Position numbers and translations under genes: made by a program. The notes beneath the pieces were generated by a model. The model had not been told where the DNA came from, did not search any database, and saw only the letters and a list, made by a program, of their open reading frames with translations. This document shows positions 44,265 through 52,975 of a stretch of 64,000 bases of DNA, piece after piece. The first letter of the stretch is position 1, and each line of letters begins with the position of its first letter. This DNA is from Haloarcula sp. H-GB4 (GTDB taxonomy: Archaea > Halobacteriota > Halobacteria > Halobacteriales > Haloarculaceae), in the NCBI RefSeq assembly GCF_030848575.1, contig NZ_JAVDDX010000001.1:558001-622000 (forward strand). The letters run 5' to 3'.

Positions 44265-46121
44265 TTAGAACCCAACCTCGTCACCCCCGAGCCGGTCGAT
44301 GAGCAGGAAGCTCGCGCTGGTGACCACGAGCAGGACGACCCCCATTGCCGTCGCGGGACCGAGTCGCCGGCCGATGAACCGCTCGATGGCGATGGGCATC
44401 GTGAACTGGTTCGTCCCGGAGGCAAGGACAATCGTCGCTGAGAACTCCCCGATAGAGATAGCGAACGCGAAGGCCGATCCAGCGATGACGGCTGGCCACA
44501 CGAGCGGCAGTTCGATGTCGAGGAGCACTCGAGCACGCGGTGCGCCGAGTGCGCGGGCGGATTCGACCAGCGTGTGGTCGACCCCCTCCAGTCCGGGCGC
44601 GACCGTCCGAACGACGAACGGGTAACCGGCGACAGCGTGGGCGGCGATGATAGCGAGACCGCCACCGACGGCGAAGCGGGACCCGCCGACTTCGACGCCG
44701 AAGACGAGGCCACGAAGCAGGCCGAGGCCGACGACGATGCCCGACACGGCGAGCGGAGCCATTGCGACGGCGTCAACGAGCTTCCGACCGCGGTAGTCCC
44801 GAGTCGTGAGGACGGCCACGACGACACCCATCGGCAGGGCAACGGCGAGCGAGGCGACCCCGAACAGGAGTGAGTTCCTGACCGCATCCCACGGCTGGAC
44901 CTGGAACGACGCGCCGGTCGTCTGGCGGTCGATGAGGAACTGATAGTTCGCCAGCGTCAAACCCTCCGGCCCGCTGAAGCTAGCCAGAATCATGCTCGCT
45001 ATCGGCGCGACAAACACCGCCAGCGCGACGATGGCGTAGACGGCGATCCCCATCCGTGGAAGCAGTTCCCGAACCGAGAGCGACGGCGGCGTCAGCGGCC
45101 GCCGCGGGAGCGGCCGAATCCCTCGTGACTGGACAGTATGTTTGACCTCGTACCGGAGATACGCGTACAGCAGCCCCAGCGAGATGCCGAGTTCAATCAG
45201 CGCGAGGGCGGCCGCCTCGGCGTATTCCAAGTCGCGGATGAGCCGATAGACGAACACCTCGACGGTGGCCAGCTGGAACCCACCCAGCGCGAGGACGATG
45301 GGGAACGTACTGAAGGTGAACACGAAGGTAAGCGCCGCACCCATCAGCACCGACGGATACAGTTGCGGGGCGACCACGTCGCGGAACGCTCGGAAGGGGC
45401 TCGCGCCGAGGCTCCGGGCCGTCTCGACCGCGCTGGCGTCGACGGACTCCCAGGCGGCGGTGGTCACCCGCGCCACGAGGGGGGCGTTGTAGAACGCGTG
45501 AGCGATGACGACAGCCTCCAGCGTGAACAAGAGATCCACCTGTCCTATCCCGATCGCACCGAGAACGGCGTTGAGCGTTCCGTTTTGGCCGAATGTTGCG
45601 ACGAAGCCCACTCCGACCATTATCGATGGGAGGACGAACGGAAGAATCGTCAGCGACCGGAGCGTTCGCCGACCGGGGAACTCGTAGCGCGCCAGCAGAT
45701 ACGCCGCCGGCAGGCCGAGTGCGACGCTGGCAACGGTTGAGAGGGCCGCCTGATAGGCCGTGAAGCCGATGACGCCAAGCCGCCGGTCCGGCGACAGAAC
45801 ACTCTCGATGACGGCACCTACTGGCTCGCCTGCGAGGAATCGCGCGGGCTCCCCGAAATAGAACGGGTCCTGCAGTATCGAGACAAACACCCGGCCAGTC
45901 CAGCGGCTGTCGACGAGAACGCTGTCGATAAAGACTGTCGCCACCGGGTAGTAGAAAATGCCGAGCAACAGCGCGATAGTGACGACTGCAAGTCCGACGA
46001 TTGCCCGGCGTTCGATAGTATTTCGGACGGTCCGGCCTCGCTCGCGGGACGGACTGCTCGCTGTCCCTGTCGCTGTTTCGCTGTCGGAATCATCTACGCC
46101 GCCGTCGAAATCTCGGGCCAC
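44265..46121 (-). CDS. ABC importer permease, fused double permease (ThiP/FbpB-like)
   Basis: A 618-residue protein with two permease halves, each containing an EAA loop: ETARSLGASPFRAFRDVVAP in half 1 and ESARALGAPRARVLLDIELP in half 2. About 12 membrane helices. Such tandem fusions are typical of thiamine (ThiP) and ferric-iron (FbpB) importers. The first ~40 residues are a hydrophilic Ser/Asp-rich lead. The gene is 12 nt after the binding-protein gene and 25 nt before the ATPase gene, forming a complete three-part operon. Confidence 0.9.
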   Translation of the reverse strand: MARDFDGGVDDSDSETATGTASSPSRERGRTVRNTIERRAIVGLAVVTIALLLGIFYYPVATVFIDSVLVDSRWTGRVFVSILQDPFYFGEPARFLAGEPVGAVIESVLSPDRRLGVIGFTAYQAALSTVASVALGLPAAYLLARYEFPGRRTLRSLTILPFVLPSIMVGVGFVATFGQNGTLNAVLGAIGIGQVDLLFTLEAVVIAHAFYNAPLVARVTTAAWESVDASAVETARSLGASPFRAFRDVVAPQLYPSVLMGAALTFVFTFSTFPIVLALGGFQLATVEVFVYRLIRDLEYAEAAALALIELGISLGLLYAYLRYEVKHTVQSRGIRPLPRRPLTPPSLSVRELLPRMGIAVYAIVALAVFVAPIASMILASFSGPEGLTLANYQFLIDRQTTGASFQVQPWDAVRNSLLFGVASLAVALPMGVVVAVLTTRDYRGRKLVDAVAMAPLAVSGIVVGLGLLRGLVFGVEVGGSRFAVGGGLAIIAAHAVAGYPFVVRTVAPGLEGVDHTLVESARALGAPRARVLLDIELPLVWPAVIAGSAFAFAISIGEFSATIVLASGTNQFTMPIAIERFIGRRLGPATAMGVVLLVVTSASFLLIDRLGGDEVGF

Positions 46122-46133
46122 AGTCCGTCGTCG

Positions 46134-47258
46134 TTAGTTCGAGGCGAACTGCCGTTCCCAGTCAGAAATCCAGCCCGAGACGGAGCCCTTGAGTTCGTCG
46201 TAGCCGAACGTGACCGGCTCAGGTGGCTCTTGGGCCAGTTCGGCGTAGTCCTCGGGGAGGTCGGCTGACTCAGTCGCCGGGAACTGGACGTTCCGGACGG
46301 CGATTTCGCCCTGGATTTCCGGGCGCAGCAGGAAGCCCATGAACTCCCGGGCGAGGTCGGGCGTGTCCGCCCCGTCGAAGATCGCCATCCCTTCCGGGTT
46401 GGCGTAGCCCTGGTCGTTCAGGAAGCGGATCTGGTGTTTCTCCATGTTCGCGTCGTTCTGGTCGGCAAACACCTGGTCAGTGGAGTAGGAGACGACCATC
46501 GGCGCTTCGCCGCCCGACCAGGCGCTGTAGGCGTCGCTCCAGGAGCCAAGCACCCGAACGTCGTTGTCCTGCAGGTCGCTCCAGTAGTCCAGATAGCCGT
46601 CCGGGCCGAACTGCTTGACCGTGTGCAGCAGGAACGCCCGCCCGGTCGCTGAACTGGCAGGGTTCTGTGTGATGAGGTCGCCAGCGTGTTCCTCGGCAAG
46701 GAGGCCGTCGAACGTCTCCGGCGCCGTAGTCGCTGTCCCGTCGAACACTAGGCTGATGTAGCCGGTGTCGTAGGGGATCGCCCGGCCGTCGGGATCGAAC
46801 TGCAGGCCAGATTTGATGTCGTTCTGCCCCGCCACGTCGCCGACATCGGCGAACAGGCTGTCGTCGAGGTTCTCGTCGACTCGGACGAGGTGGTCCGTGT
46901 TCAGTCCGAGGTACATATCGGCCTCGATGTCGACGCCAGCGTTCCGGCGCTCGATGTAGTGGTTGACCTCATTGCTTGGTGTCTGCCAGATCAGGCGAGC
47001 GTCGAACTCCTCTTCGAAGCGCTGTTTCACCCATGCGCCCGGGCTCGTCGACGGCGAGTCGACGAACGCGCTGTAGGTCCCAACGACCAGCGTCTCGTCG
47101 GCACTGCCGGCGTCGCCGGTACTTGTCCCGGTGGCGGTTGATTCGTCCGTGCTCGACGCCTCAGTGCTCGCTTCGTCGCTGCCACCCAGTCCGGCACAGC
47201 CGGCAAACGAGACGGACACCGTCGCGCCGGCCGCTGTCAGGAAAGAACGTCTATCCAT
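46134..47258 (-). CDS. Thiamine-type ABC importer substrate-binding lipoprotein (ThiB/TbpA-like)
   Basis: A 374-residue protein with Tat motif DRRSFLTAAGATVSVS and lipobox FAGC: exported by Tat and lipid-anchored. The Thr/Ser-rich linker is followed by a binding-protein fold: LVVGTYSAFVDSPSTSPGAW, MYLGLNTDHLV and LGSWSDAYSAWSGGEAPMVV match thiamine-binding TbpA (TbpA family DxxLGL..). Thiamine or its phosphates are the best substrate guess; ferric iron less likely. TTAAGTA (minus, ~47283) is 27 nt before the ATG. Confidence 0.85.
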   Translation of the reverse strand: MDRRSFLTAAGATVSVSFAGCAGLGGSDEASTEASSTDESTATGTSTGDAGSADETLVVGTYSAFVDSPSTSPGAWVKQRFEEEFDARLIWQTPSNEVNHYIERRNAGVDIEADMYLGLNTDHLVRVDENLDDSLFADVGDVAGQNDIKSGLQFDPDGRAIPYDTGYISLVFDGTATTAPETFDGLLAEEHAGDLITQNPASSATGRAFLLHTVKQFGPDGYLDYWSDLQDNDVRVLGSWSDAYSAWSGGEAPMVVSYSTDQVFADQNDANMEKHQIRFLNDQGYANPEGMAIFDGADTPDLAREFMGFLLRPEIQGEIAVRNVQFPATESADLPEDYAELAQEPPEPVTFGYDELKGSVSGWISDWERQFASN

Positions 47259-47322
47259 TACACCGTGGTCACACCCAGTGGTACTTAATCCCGCTGTTCC
47301 TGAATTCTAAGGCTTCAGCGCT

Positions 47323-47739
47323 TCAGATGCCCGCAAAAGCCGTTATTACCCCGCGGTACTGCAGGATGGTGACTGAGTTGTAGGCGACGACCATGAGTGT
47401 CACCACGGCAAACAGGGCAAGAAAGATCGTCGCGTTGCGCTCGGAGAGCAGTCGCCACCCGGCGACCAGCCACAGCATCGCCCCGAACTTCACCAGCCAG
47501 AGGCCAGCCAGCCCGAACTCCGCAAGCATCGTGCTGACGACGGCGTTCCCCTCCTGTAGGCCGACCGTGAGCCCAGTCATTGTCAGGAGGATATCTCCGA
47601 CTGTTGCGACGAGGATGACGGTCCAGAGCACCGCATGAGTGTGCGATAGGTGGTGATCCGGCCAGAGCGTCACCCGCTCACTGTCTGCCGCTGGCCCCTC
47701 TTTGCCGAGCATCATGAATACGTTGGGCGGACACGCCAT
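47323..47739 (-). CDS. Small membrane protein (DUF5658-like)
   Basis: A 138-residue protein with four hydrophobic segments (HAVLWTVILVATVGDILLTMTG, LAEFGLAGLWLVKFGAMLWLVAG, ATIFLALFAVVTLMVVAYNSV). It is preceded by a Pro/His-rich N-terminus. This layout is a widespread haloarchaeal small membrane family, unknown in function. GTG/ATG alternatives at 47715 and 47712 (MMLGKE) are possible. 64 nt upstream of the importer operon, same strand. Confidence 0.65.
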   Translation of the reverse strand: MACPPNVFMMLGKEGPAADSERVTLWPDHHLSHTHAVLWTVILVATVGDILLTMTGLTVGLQEGNAVVSTMLAEFGLAGLWLVKFGAMLWLVAGWRLLSERNATIFLALFAVVTLMVVAYNSVTILQYRGVITAFAGI

Positions 47740-47791
47740 GAATTATACGGCTCAGTTATGCTAATGAAGGGACTGTTTTATTTTCGCCGTC

Positions 47792-48463
47792 GTGAAAATC
47801 ACGATAATGAATCTTGTCGGCAAGTGCCCGCCGACCCCGGCCAAGCTAGACGCCGCGGCCGATCGGGGCTTTGATAGCGTAGAACTTCACTTGCGGCCGT
47901 CAGACCTCGATGACGTACCGGCTACAGCGGCAACGGTCGAAGAGTCACCCGTCTCCGCGACGTCGGTCCACACGCTTCATGCCCGCCCGGATGACCCGGA
48001 CCCGTTCCGCCAGAGCGATGCATTGGCCCAGCGACTCGACGCCTATCTCGTGGTCCACAGCCAGTACGCACAGCACACGCATACTACCCAACTGGACAGC
48101 TACGACTTCACCGCTCCCTGCGGCTACGAGAACAATCCCGGCGCGAGTCAGTTCTCGCTGGCAAACCTCCTGCTCGACCGTGGCCACGACCTGGTGCTCG
48201 ATACAGCGCACCTGTTCATGTCCGAGCCAGCCTATCTGGAGTCGCTGACAACCCTCCTGAGAGACTACGGCGACCAGATTCAAGTCGTTCACTTCACCGA
48301 CAGCACAGTACTGACGGACGGGCTGGCATTCGGCGATGGTGACATTCCGCTCGAACCAACTGCCGGTGTTCTCAATACCCACTTCGACGGCGCCGTCGTC
48401 CTCGAAGTGATGCCCGACGATCAGGCTGACGCCCGTCGGCGCGTGTTGGAGTGGCTTGGCTGA
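47792..48463 (+). CDS. Xylose-isomerase-like TIM-barrel protein
   Basis: A 223-residue sugar phosphate isomerase/epimerase-type TIM barrel. Metal ligands are likely Glu/His/Asp in GFDSVELHLRP, VVHSQYAQH, LVLDTAHLF, QVVHFTDS and VVLEVMPDD. Substrate unknown; the family includes endonuclease IV and sugar epimerases. GTG 47792 is the open start; ATG 47807 (MNLVGK) is an alternative. Divergent from the DUF5658-like gene. Confidence 0.75.
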   Translation: MKITIMNLVGKCPPTPAKLDAAADRGFDSVELHLRPSDLDDVPATAATVEESPVSATSVHTLHARPDDPDPFRQSDALAQRLDAYLVVHSQYAQHTHTTQLDSYDFTAPCGYENNPGASQFSLANLLLDRGHDLVLDTAHLFMSEPAYLESLTTLLRDYGDQIQVVHFTDSTVLTDGLAFGDGDIPLEPTAGVLNTHFDGAVVLEVMPDDQADARRRVLEWLG

Positions 48464-48514
48464 CCGGAGCCGAACACAGCTTTTTGACGGTCCTCTCCGA
48501 GTGTAGGGTACGAA

Positions 48515-49627
48515 ATGACACAGGACGTTCTCAATCGGGCGCCCGACGACCGGGTACAGGCGCTCGATTCAGACGGTGAGATCGTCGAACCAGACCTCAT
48601 TCCGGACCTGTCCGATGAGTCACTGGTGTCGATGTACCGCGATATTCGCTTTGCCCGCCGGTTTGACGAGCGGATGATAAGCCTCCAGCGGCAGGGCCGG
48701 CTCGGGACCTACTCATCGCTGGCGGGCCAGGAGGGGTCACAGATCGGGTCGACGTACGCGCTGGCCGACGAGGACACTATCTTCTATCAGTACCGGGAAC
48801 ACGGCGCGCTCGTCGCCCGCGGGCTCCCCTGGGAGTACGTCCTCTACTGGATGGGCCACGAAGCGGGTAACGCCGCTCTCGGCGACGTGAACGTGTTCCC
48901 GCTGAACATCTCCATCGGCGCACACCTGCCCCACGCCGTCGGCTGGTCGTGGGCGGCAAAGCGCAAGGGCGACGAGCGGGCAGGCGTCGTCCACTTCGGC
49001 GACGGGGCCACCAGCGAGGGGGATTTCCACGAGGCGATGAACTTTGCCGGCGTGTTCGAGACACCGACGGTGTTCTTCTGCAACAACAATCAGTGGGCCA
49101 TCTCCGTCCCGCGGGAGCGCCAGACTGCCAGCCAGACGCTGGCGCAGAAAGCCGACGCGTACGGCTTCGACGGCGTGCAGGTCGACGGGATGGACCCGCT
49201 GGCGACCTACTCCGTCACCGAGGCCGCCAGAGAGCGGGCCGTAGGAGCAAACGGCGAAGATCAGGAGCCAATTTTCATCGAGGCCGTCCAGTACCGCTTT
49301 GGCGCGCACACGACCGCCGACGACCCGGACGTATACCGGGACGACGCAGAGGTCGAGGAGTGGCGCGAACGCGACCCGCTGGACCGCATGGAGGCATTCC
49401 TCAGAAACTGCAATCTGCTGGACGACGGGAAAATCGACGTGATGGACGACACCATCGACGAGCGCCTTGGCGAAATCATCGACAACGCTGAGGCCCACGC
49501 ACCGGACCCGACGGACCTCTTTACCGACGTGTACGATGAATCGACATCGAACATCGACGAGCAGCGCGAGTACTTCGAGGGACTCCGCGAGCGCCACGGT
49601 GACGATGCGCTCCTAGAGTCCGAGTAG
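48515..49627 (+). CDS. 2-oxoacid dehydrogenase E1 alpha subunit (pyruvate/branched-chain type)
   Basis: A 370-residue E1 alpha subunit. The ThDP-Mg signature GDGATSEGDFHEAMNFAGVFETPTVFFCNNNQWAIS (positions about 165-200, split as GDGATSEGD and NNNQWAIS) and VARGLPWEYVLYWMG fit PdhA/BkdA1. It needs an E1 beta partner plus E2 and E3, none of which is here, so either they are elsewhere or the complex is split. TATA GCTTTTT (48479-48485) is about 30 nt before ATG. Confidence 0.9.
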   Translation: MTQDVLNRAPDDRVQALDSDGEIVEPDLIPDLSDESLVSMYRDIRFARRFDERMISLQRQGRLGTYSSLAGQEGSQIGSTYALADEDTIFYQYREHGALVARGLPWEYVLYWMGHEAGNAALGDVNVFPLNISIGAHLPHAVGWSWAAKRKGDERAGVVHFGDGATSEGDFHEAMNFAGVFETPTVFFCNNNQWAISVPRERQTASQTLAQKADAYGFDGVQVDGMDPLATYSVTEAARERAVGANGEDQEPIFIEAVQYRFGAHTTADDPDVYRDDAEVEEWRERDPLDRMEAFLRNCNLLDDGKIDVMDDTIDERLGEIIDNAEAHAPDPTDLFTDVYDESTSNIDEQREYFEGLRERHGDDALLESE

Positions 49628-49669
49628 CCGACCGAGCCTGTTATTGCCGTCCCGTCGCTTCCGTCTACT

Positions 49670-50392
49670 GTGACAGAGTGGCCACCGGTGGACCCCGCCG
49701 ACGCAACGGCCGTTGCACAGCAGCGTGACGAACTGGTCGCGGCGGTCCGGGACCACGCCGGACAGGTCGCCTACCAGCTCGCCCGACTGGAGGGCGGCGA
49801 CTACGGACAGGCGGATATCGAGACCGACCGCGGCGAGTGGACGGTGAAGTACGAGGGTGGCGATCTGGAGTACCTCCGGTTCTCCCCCTCGCGCGGCTCC
49901 GATACCTACGTCATCTCGACCAAACAGCCACCAGAGCCGGAGCCGCTGGCGGCCGCGCTCGCCGACTACGATGCCTTCGTCGAGGGATTCAACAACTACG
50001 TCGCGTCGCTCGACGGTGTTCTCGACGACGTGTCGACGGAATTCCCGGAAATCGAGACGACCGACGGCGTTGTGGCCGAACGAGACCGTGTCCTCGGCCG
50101 TATCCGCGAGATATGCGACCAGATCGCGCGGGAACTCCAGCGCTACGAGGGCGGCGACTACGGCACCTTCACCGACCGAATCGGCGGCACGCGCTGGGAA
50201 CTGAAGTGGGACACCGACGGGGCGTCGTACCTCCGGGTCGGCGGGAGCAACGGGCTCTATCTCCTCTCGCAGTACGAACCCCCTTCGGCAGCCGACATCC
50301 GTGAGTACGCCCCGCAGTTCGAGGATTTCGTCGACGCGTACAACGACCACGTCGACGAACTGGAATCGGACCTCGGGACCGTCGAACTCTGA
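49670..50392 (+). CDS. Internally duplicated acidic haloarchaeal protein
   Basis: A 240-residue protein beginning with GTG 49670. Residues about 30-110 and 148-235 are a duplicated unit: RLEGGDYGQADIETDRGEW...YLRFSPSRGSDTYVIS and RYEGGDYGTFTDRIGGTRW...YLRVGGSNGLYLLS, each followed by a helical Y..FV..(F/Y)N.(Y/H)V segment. Soluble, very acidic. It lies 42 nt after the E1 alpha gene. Function unknown. Confidence 0.7.
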   Translation: MTEWPPVDPADATAVAQQRDELVAAVRDHAGQVAYQLARLEGGDYGQADIETDRGEWTVKYEGGDLEYLRFSPSRGSDTYVISTKQPPEPEPLAAALADYDAFVEGFNNYVASLDGVLDDVSTEFPEIETTDGVVAERDRVLGRIREICDQIARELQRYEGGDYGTFTDRIGGTRWELKWDTDGASYLRVGGSNGLYLLSQYEPPSAADIREYAPQFEDFVDAYNDHVDELESDLGTVEL

Positions 50393-50523
50393 GTCAGCGC
50401 AGTCTGGACTCCTTCTGGTAGCGTTCCGCCCGGTGAGCGCGTGATATACTAATTCCGCAGAGCTTCCATTTCCGCATAATCGCTGTACAGCAACCGAATT
50501 ACCGTAGAATACCACCGAACAAT

Positions 50524-51891
50524 ATGTCGGCAGTGTTTTCAGGGGGCCTCACCCAAGCCGGAGGTATGAGTTCGACCGAAACCGTCGACAGTTCGGCTGT
50601 TAGCAGCGGGACAATCAGTGACTACGTCGAAGCGATGGGACCATCCTGGATCGCGGGCGCGATTGCTGCCGGCCCAGCGACGATAGCCAGCCTCGTTACC
50701 GCGGGCGGTGCCTTCGGCTACAGTCTCCTGTGGGTCGTCGTCCTCTCCGCAGGGGCGGGAGCGCTGGCGCAGTATCTCGCGATGCGGCTGGGACTGCTGA
50801 CCGAGCGTGGCATCGTCGCCGTTGTCGAGGATCACCTCGGCGAAACGTGGGCGTGGTTGCTTGTCGGCGACGCGGTACTCGCTGCCGGCGTGGCACAGTT
50901 GGTCATCATGAAGACCGTCGCCACGGTTTCGGCGACGGTGACGGGTATCGACGCGCGTATCTGGGGCGTCGTCTGGGCGCTCATCCTCGCAGCGGGGCTG
51001 GCGGGCGGGGGCTACCGGTTCCTCGAACTGGCCGCGAAAGTGCTCGTCCTGCTGGTCGTCGTCGCGTTCGTCGCCAGTCTATTCGTCGTGCCCATCGACG
51101 CCGGTGCGGCGGTGACAGGACTGGTCCCGTCTGTCCCATCCGGAAGCGCACTGGTCGCGGCCGGCATCCTCGGTGGCGCGGTCCACATCACGCTCATTAC
51201 GATGCACTCCTACACAATGCGGGCACGCGGCTGGACCCGCGAGGACTACGACCTCGCGACGGTCGACGTGGGGGCGTCGATGCTGGTGGCCTTCGGCATC
51301 TACAGCCTCGCCATCTTTCTGGTGACGGCGAGCGTGCTCACTTCGGGCGACCTTACCACGGTCGGCGCTGCTGAGGCCCTCGGTCCGCTGGTCGGCGACA
51401 GCGCCCGCTGGCTGTTCCTGCTCGGTCTGTGGGGCGCTGCTGTGTCGACGCTCGGAGGCAACACCATCGTCCCGCCGTTCCTGCTCGCGGACAAACTCGG
51501 CTGGGGCACCACTATCGAGGACAACCGCTACCGCGGCCTGCTCGTCGCTGTTGCGCTGCTGTCCGCGCCGGGCGCGTTCATCGGCGGGAACGTCCTCGGC
51601 CAACTCGTCCTCGTGCTCGCGCTCGGCACCGTCGGCACGCCGTTCGTCATCGCCCTCGTCCTCTATCTCCTGAATTCTGATGCGGTCCCGGAGTCCAACT
51701 CGCTGCTCGCCAACGTCGGCGGGCTGGCACTCATCGCTGTTTCGGGCGGGCTGGCCGCGAACTTCGTTGTCGAACAGATCGGCGGCGGTGTCGGCCCGCT
51801 TTCCGGGTTCGTGCTGGCGTTCGCTGTCGCGCTCGGCCTCGCCATGGCTGGCCTCGGCGGGAAATTCCTCCGGGAGGAACTCCTCGCGTGA
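50524..51891 (+). CDS. Nramp-family transporter lacking canonical metal motifs
   Basis: A 455-residue protein with 11 to 12 helices and the Nramp fold: AMGPSWIAGAIAAGPATIAS in TM1 and GGAVHITLITMHSYTM in TM6. Canonical Nramp has DPGN in TM1 and MPH in TM6; here the DPGN position is AAGPA and MPH is TMH. Metal selectivity may therefore be different, perhaps magnesium or an uncharacterised substrate. Start at 50524 or 50566. The stop overlaps the GTG of the next gene by 4 nt. Confidence 0.8.
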   Translation: MSAVFSGGLTQAGGMSSTETVDSSAVSSGTISDYVEAMGPSWIAGAIAAGPATIASLVTAGGAFGYSLLWVVVLSAGAGALAQYLAMRLGLLTERGIVAVVEDHLGETWAWLLVGDAVLAAGVAQLVIMKTVATVSATVTGIDARIWGVVWALILAAGLAGGGYRFLELAAKVLVLLVVVAFVASLFVVPIDAGAAVTGLVPSVPSGSALVAAGILGGAVHITLITMHSYTMRARGWTREDYDLATVDVGASMLVAFGIYSLAIFLVTASVLTSGDLTTVGAAEALGPLVGDSARWLFLLGLWGAAVSTLGGNTIVPPFLLADKLGWGTTIEDNRYRGLLVAVALLSAPGAFIGGNVLGQLVLVLALGTVGTPFVIALVLYLLNSDAVPESNSLLANVGGLALIAVSGGLAANFVVEQIGGGVGPLSGFVLAFAVALGLAMAGLGGKFLREELLA

Positions 51892-52445
51892 CCGGCCTCC
51901 AGTTCCCGCTCTCGGGGTCGACGCTGGTCACCGGTCCCTCGAACGCCGGCAAGACGCGGACAACTGCGACCGCCCTTGACGCCTGGCTCGACAGCGAGGG
52001 ACCCGCAGGCGTCGTCGTCCTCGATTTCGCACCCGAACTCGAACGGGACGGGACCATTCTGGGCGGTCGCCTCGACCGATTCATCACTGTGCCGGAGGCG
52101 GTCTGGCTCGACCGGGTTGACGCCAACGCTCCCCGTGCCGAGAGCGAGACAGCCGAGCAGGCGGTCGCGCTCGCCCGGGAAAACGCTCGCCGTGCCGAGC
52201 AACAGCTGGACGCGCTCCCGGAGACTCCCCGGGCGGTGTTCATCAACGACGCGACGATTCCATTCCAGCACGATACCATTTCGGTCAGCCGGCTCACGGA
52301 ATACTGTGAGAAGGCGGACGTAGCCGTCCTCAACGCTTTCGATAGCGACGAGCTGGGCGTCGACGACCCGGTATCACGGGCTGAGCGGGACGCGCTCGAT
52401 CGGCTTCGGCGCTGGGCCGACCGAACTGTCGACCTGTCGGAGTGA
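51888..52445 (+). CDS. P-loop NTPase-like protein coupled to Nramp-like transporter
   Basis: A 185-residue protein with Walker A GPSNAGKT (about residue 16-23) and Walker B-like VVVLDFAPELE. Later AVFINDATIPFQ and ADVAVLNAFDSDE suggest further P-loop strands. It resembles a small cytosolic kinase/ATPase with no assigned family. Starts with GTG and overlaps the transporter gene by 4 nt, so it is very likely to be produced with it. Could regulate or energise it. Confidence 0.6.
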   Translation: MTGLQFPLSGSTLVTGPSNAGKTRTTATALDAWLDSEGPAGVVVLDFAPELERDGTILGGRLDRFITVPEAVWLDRVDANAPRAESETAEQAVALARENARRAEQQLDALPETPRAVFINDATIPFQHDTISVSRLTEYCEKADVAVLNAFDSDELGVDDPVSRAERDALDRLRRWADRTVDLSE

Positions 52446-52479
52446 CGGTCGACCACTGCCCGGACGCGTCAGCGGCTGG

Positions 52480-52728
52480 CTACGACCCACCGCGTTTCCG
52501 GAACCAGACGCGCTCGCCGACCGGACTTTCGTTGTCGCCGATGTCCAGTCGACTGACGAACAGGTCCCGAATAGCCATGGTGACGACGAGTTCCGTCGGC
52601 TCGCCGGCCCCGTCTTCGACAGTGACGACACAGTGGCCGTCTTGCTCCGCTATCTCGGTGATTGTGCCGACCGTCCAGCGGTCGCGGTGGTGTGACGGTT
52701 CCTGTGCGTGAATGCGGTCGTGATTCAT
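52480..52728 (-). CDS. Conserved haloarchaeal small protein (OB-like)
   Basis: An 82-residue protein; WTVGTITEIAEQDGHCVVTVEDGAGEPTELVVT (split at GEP) looks like an OB or SH3-like beta barrel, followed by IRDLFVSRLDIGD. I do not recognise a named family. It converges on the P-loop gene (34-nt gap). A 51-residue membrane gene lies immediately upstream. Confidence 0.6.
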   Translation of the reverse strand: MNHDRIHAQEPSHHRDRWTVGTITEIAEQDGHCVVTVEDGAGEPTELVVTMAIRDLFVSRLDIGDNESPVGERVWFRKRGGS

Positions 52729-52747
52729 GACGACTACCCGAGTTATC

Positions 52748-52903
52748 TCAGCGGTTCCACTCGTAGAACCACCACGCGCCGCCGAGCACCATCAGGCCGA
52801 TTCCGAGTGTCGATGTCGCAGGTTCCGGGATAATAAACAGCACGAGTCCAATGAGTACCATCCCGACCGGTTCGAGTTCATCGAGATACTGGGTGATGTT
52901 CAT
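52748..52903 (-). CDS. 51-residue single-domain membrane mini-protein
   Basis: Read on the minus strand from ATG at 52903: MNITQYLDELEPVGMVLIGL then VLFIIPEPATSTLGIG, LMVLGGAWWFYEWNR, and TGA. Two hydrophobic segments separated by PEPATS suggest a hairpin membrane protein; the acidic first ten residues and a final WWFYEWNR are typical of real haloarchaeal mini-proteins. The ORF is under 60 codons. It is 19 nt upstream of the 82-residue gene on the same strand, and downstream of fttA. Confidence 0.65.
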   Translation of the reverse strand: MNITQYLDELEPVGMVLIGLVLFIIPEPATSTLGIGLMVLGGAWWFYEWNR

Positions 52904-52975
52904 ACGTGTTGCTTCACCCGCCTGCAGTATAGAGGTTTGTCTGATTACTGATAGCGAATCGAGAACAGCGACCGG

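Noticed and set aside
47259-47322. TPP riboswitch before the thiamine-like importer
   Set aside because: The gap is only 64 nt and carries a TATA box 27 nt before the ATG, so there is no room for a THI element.
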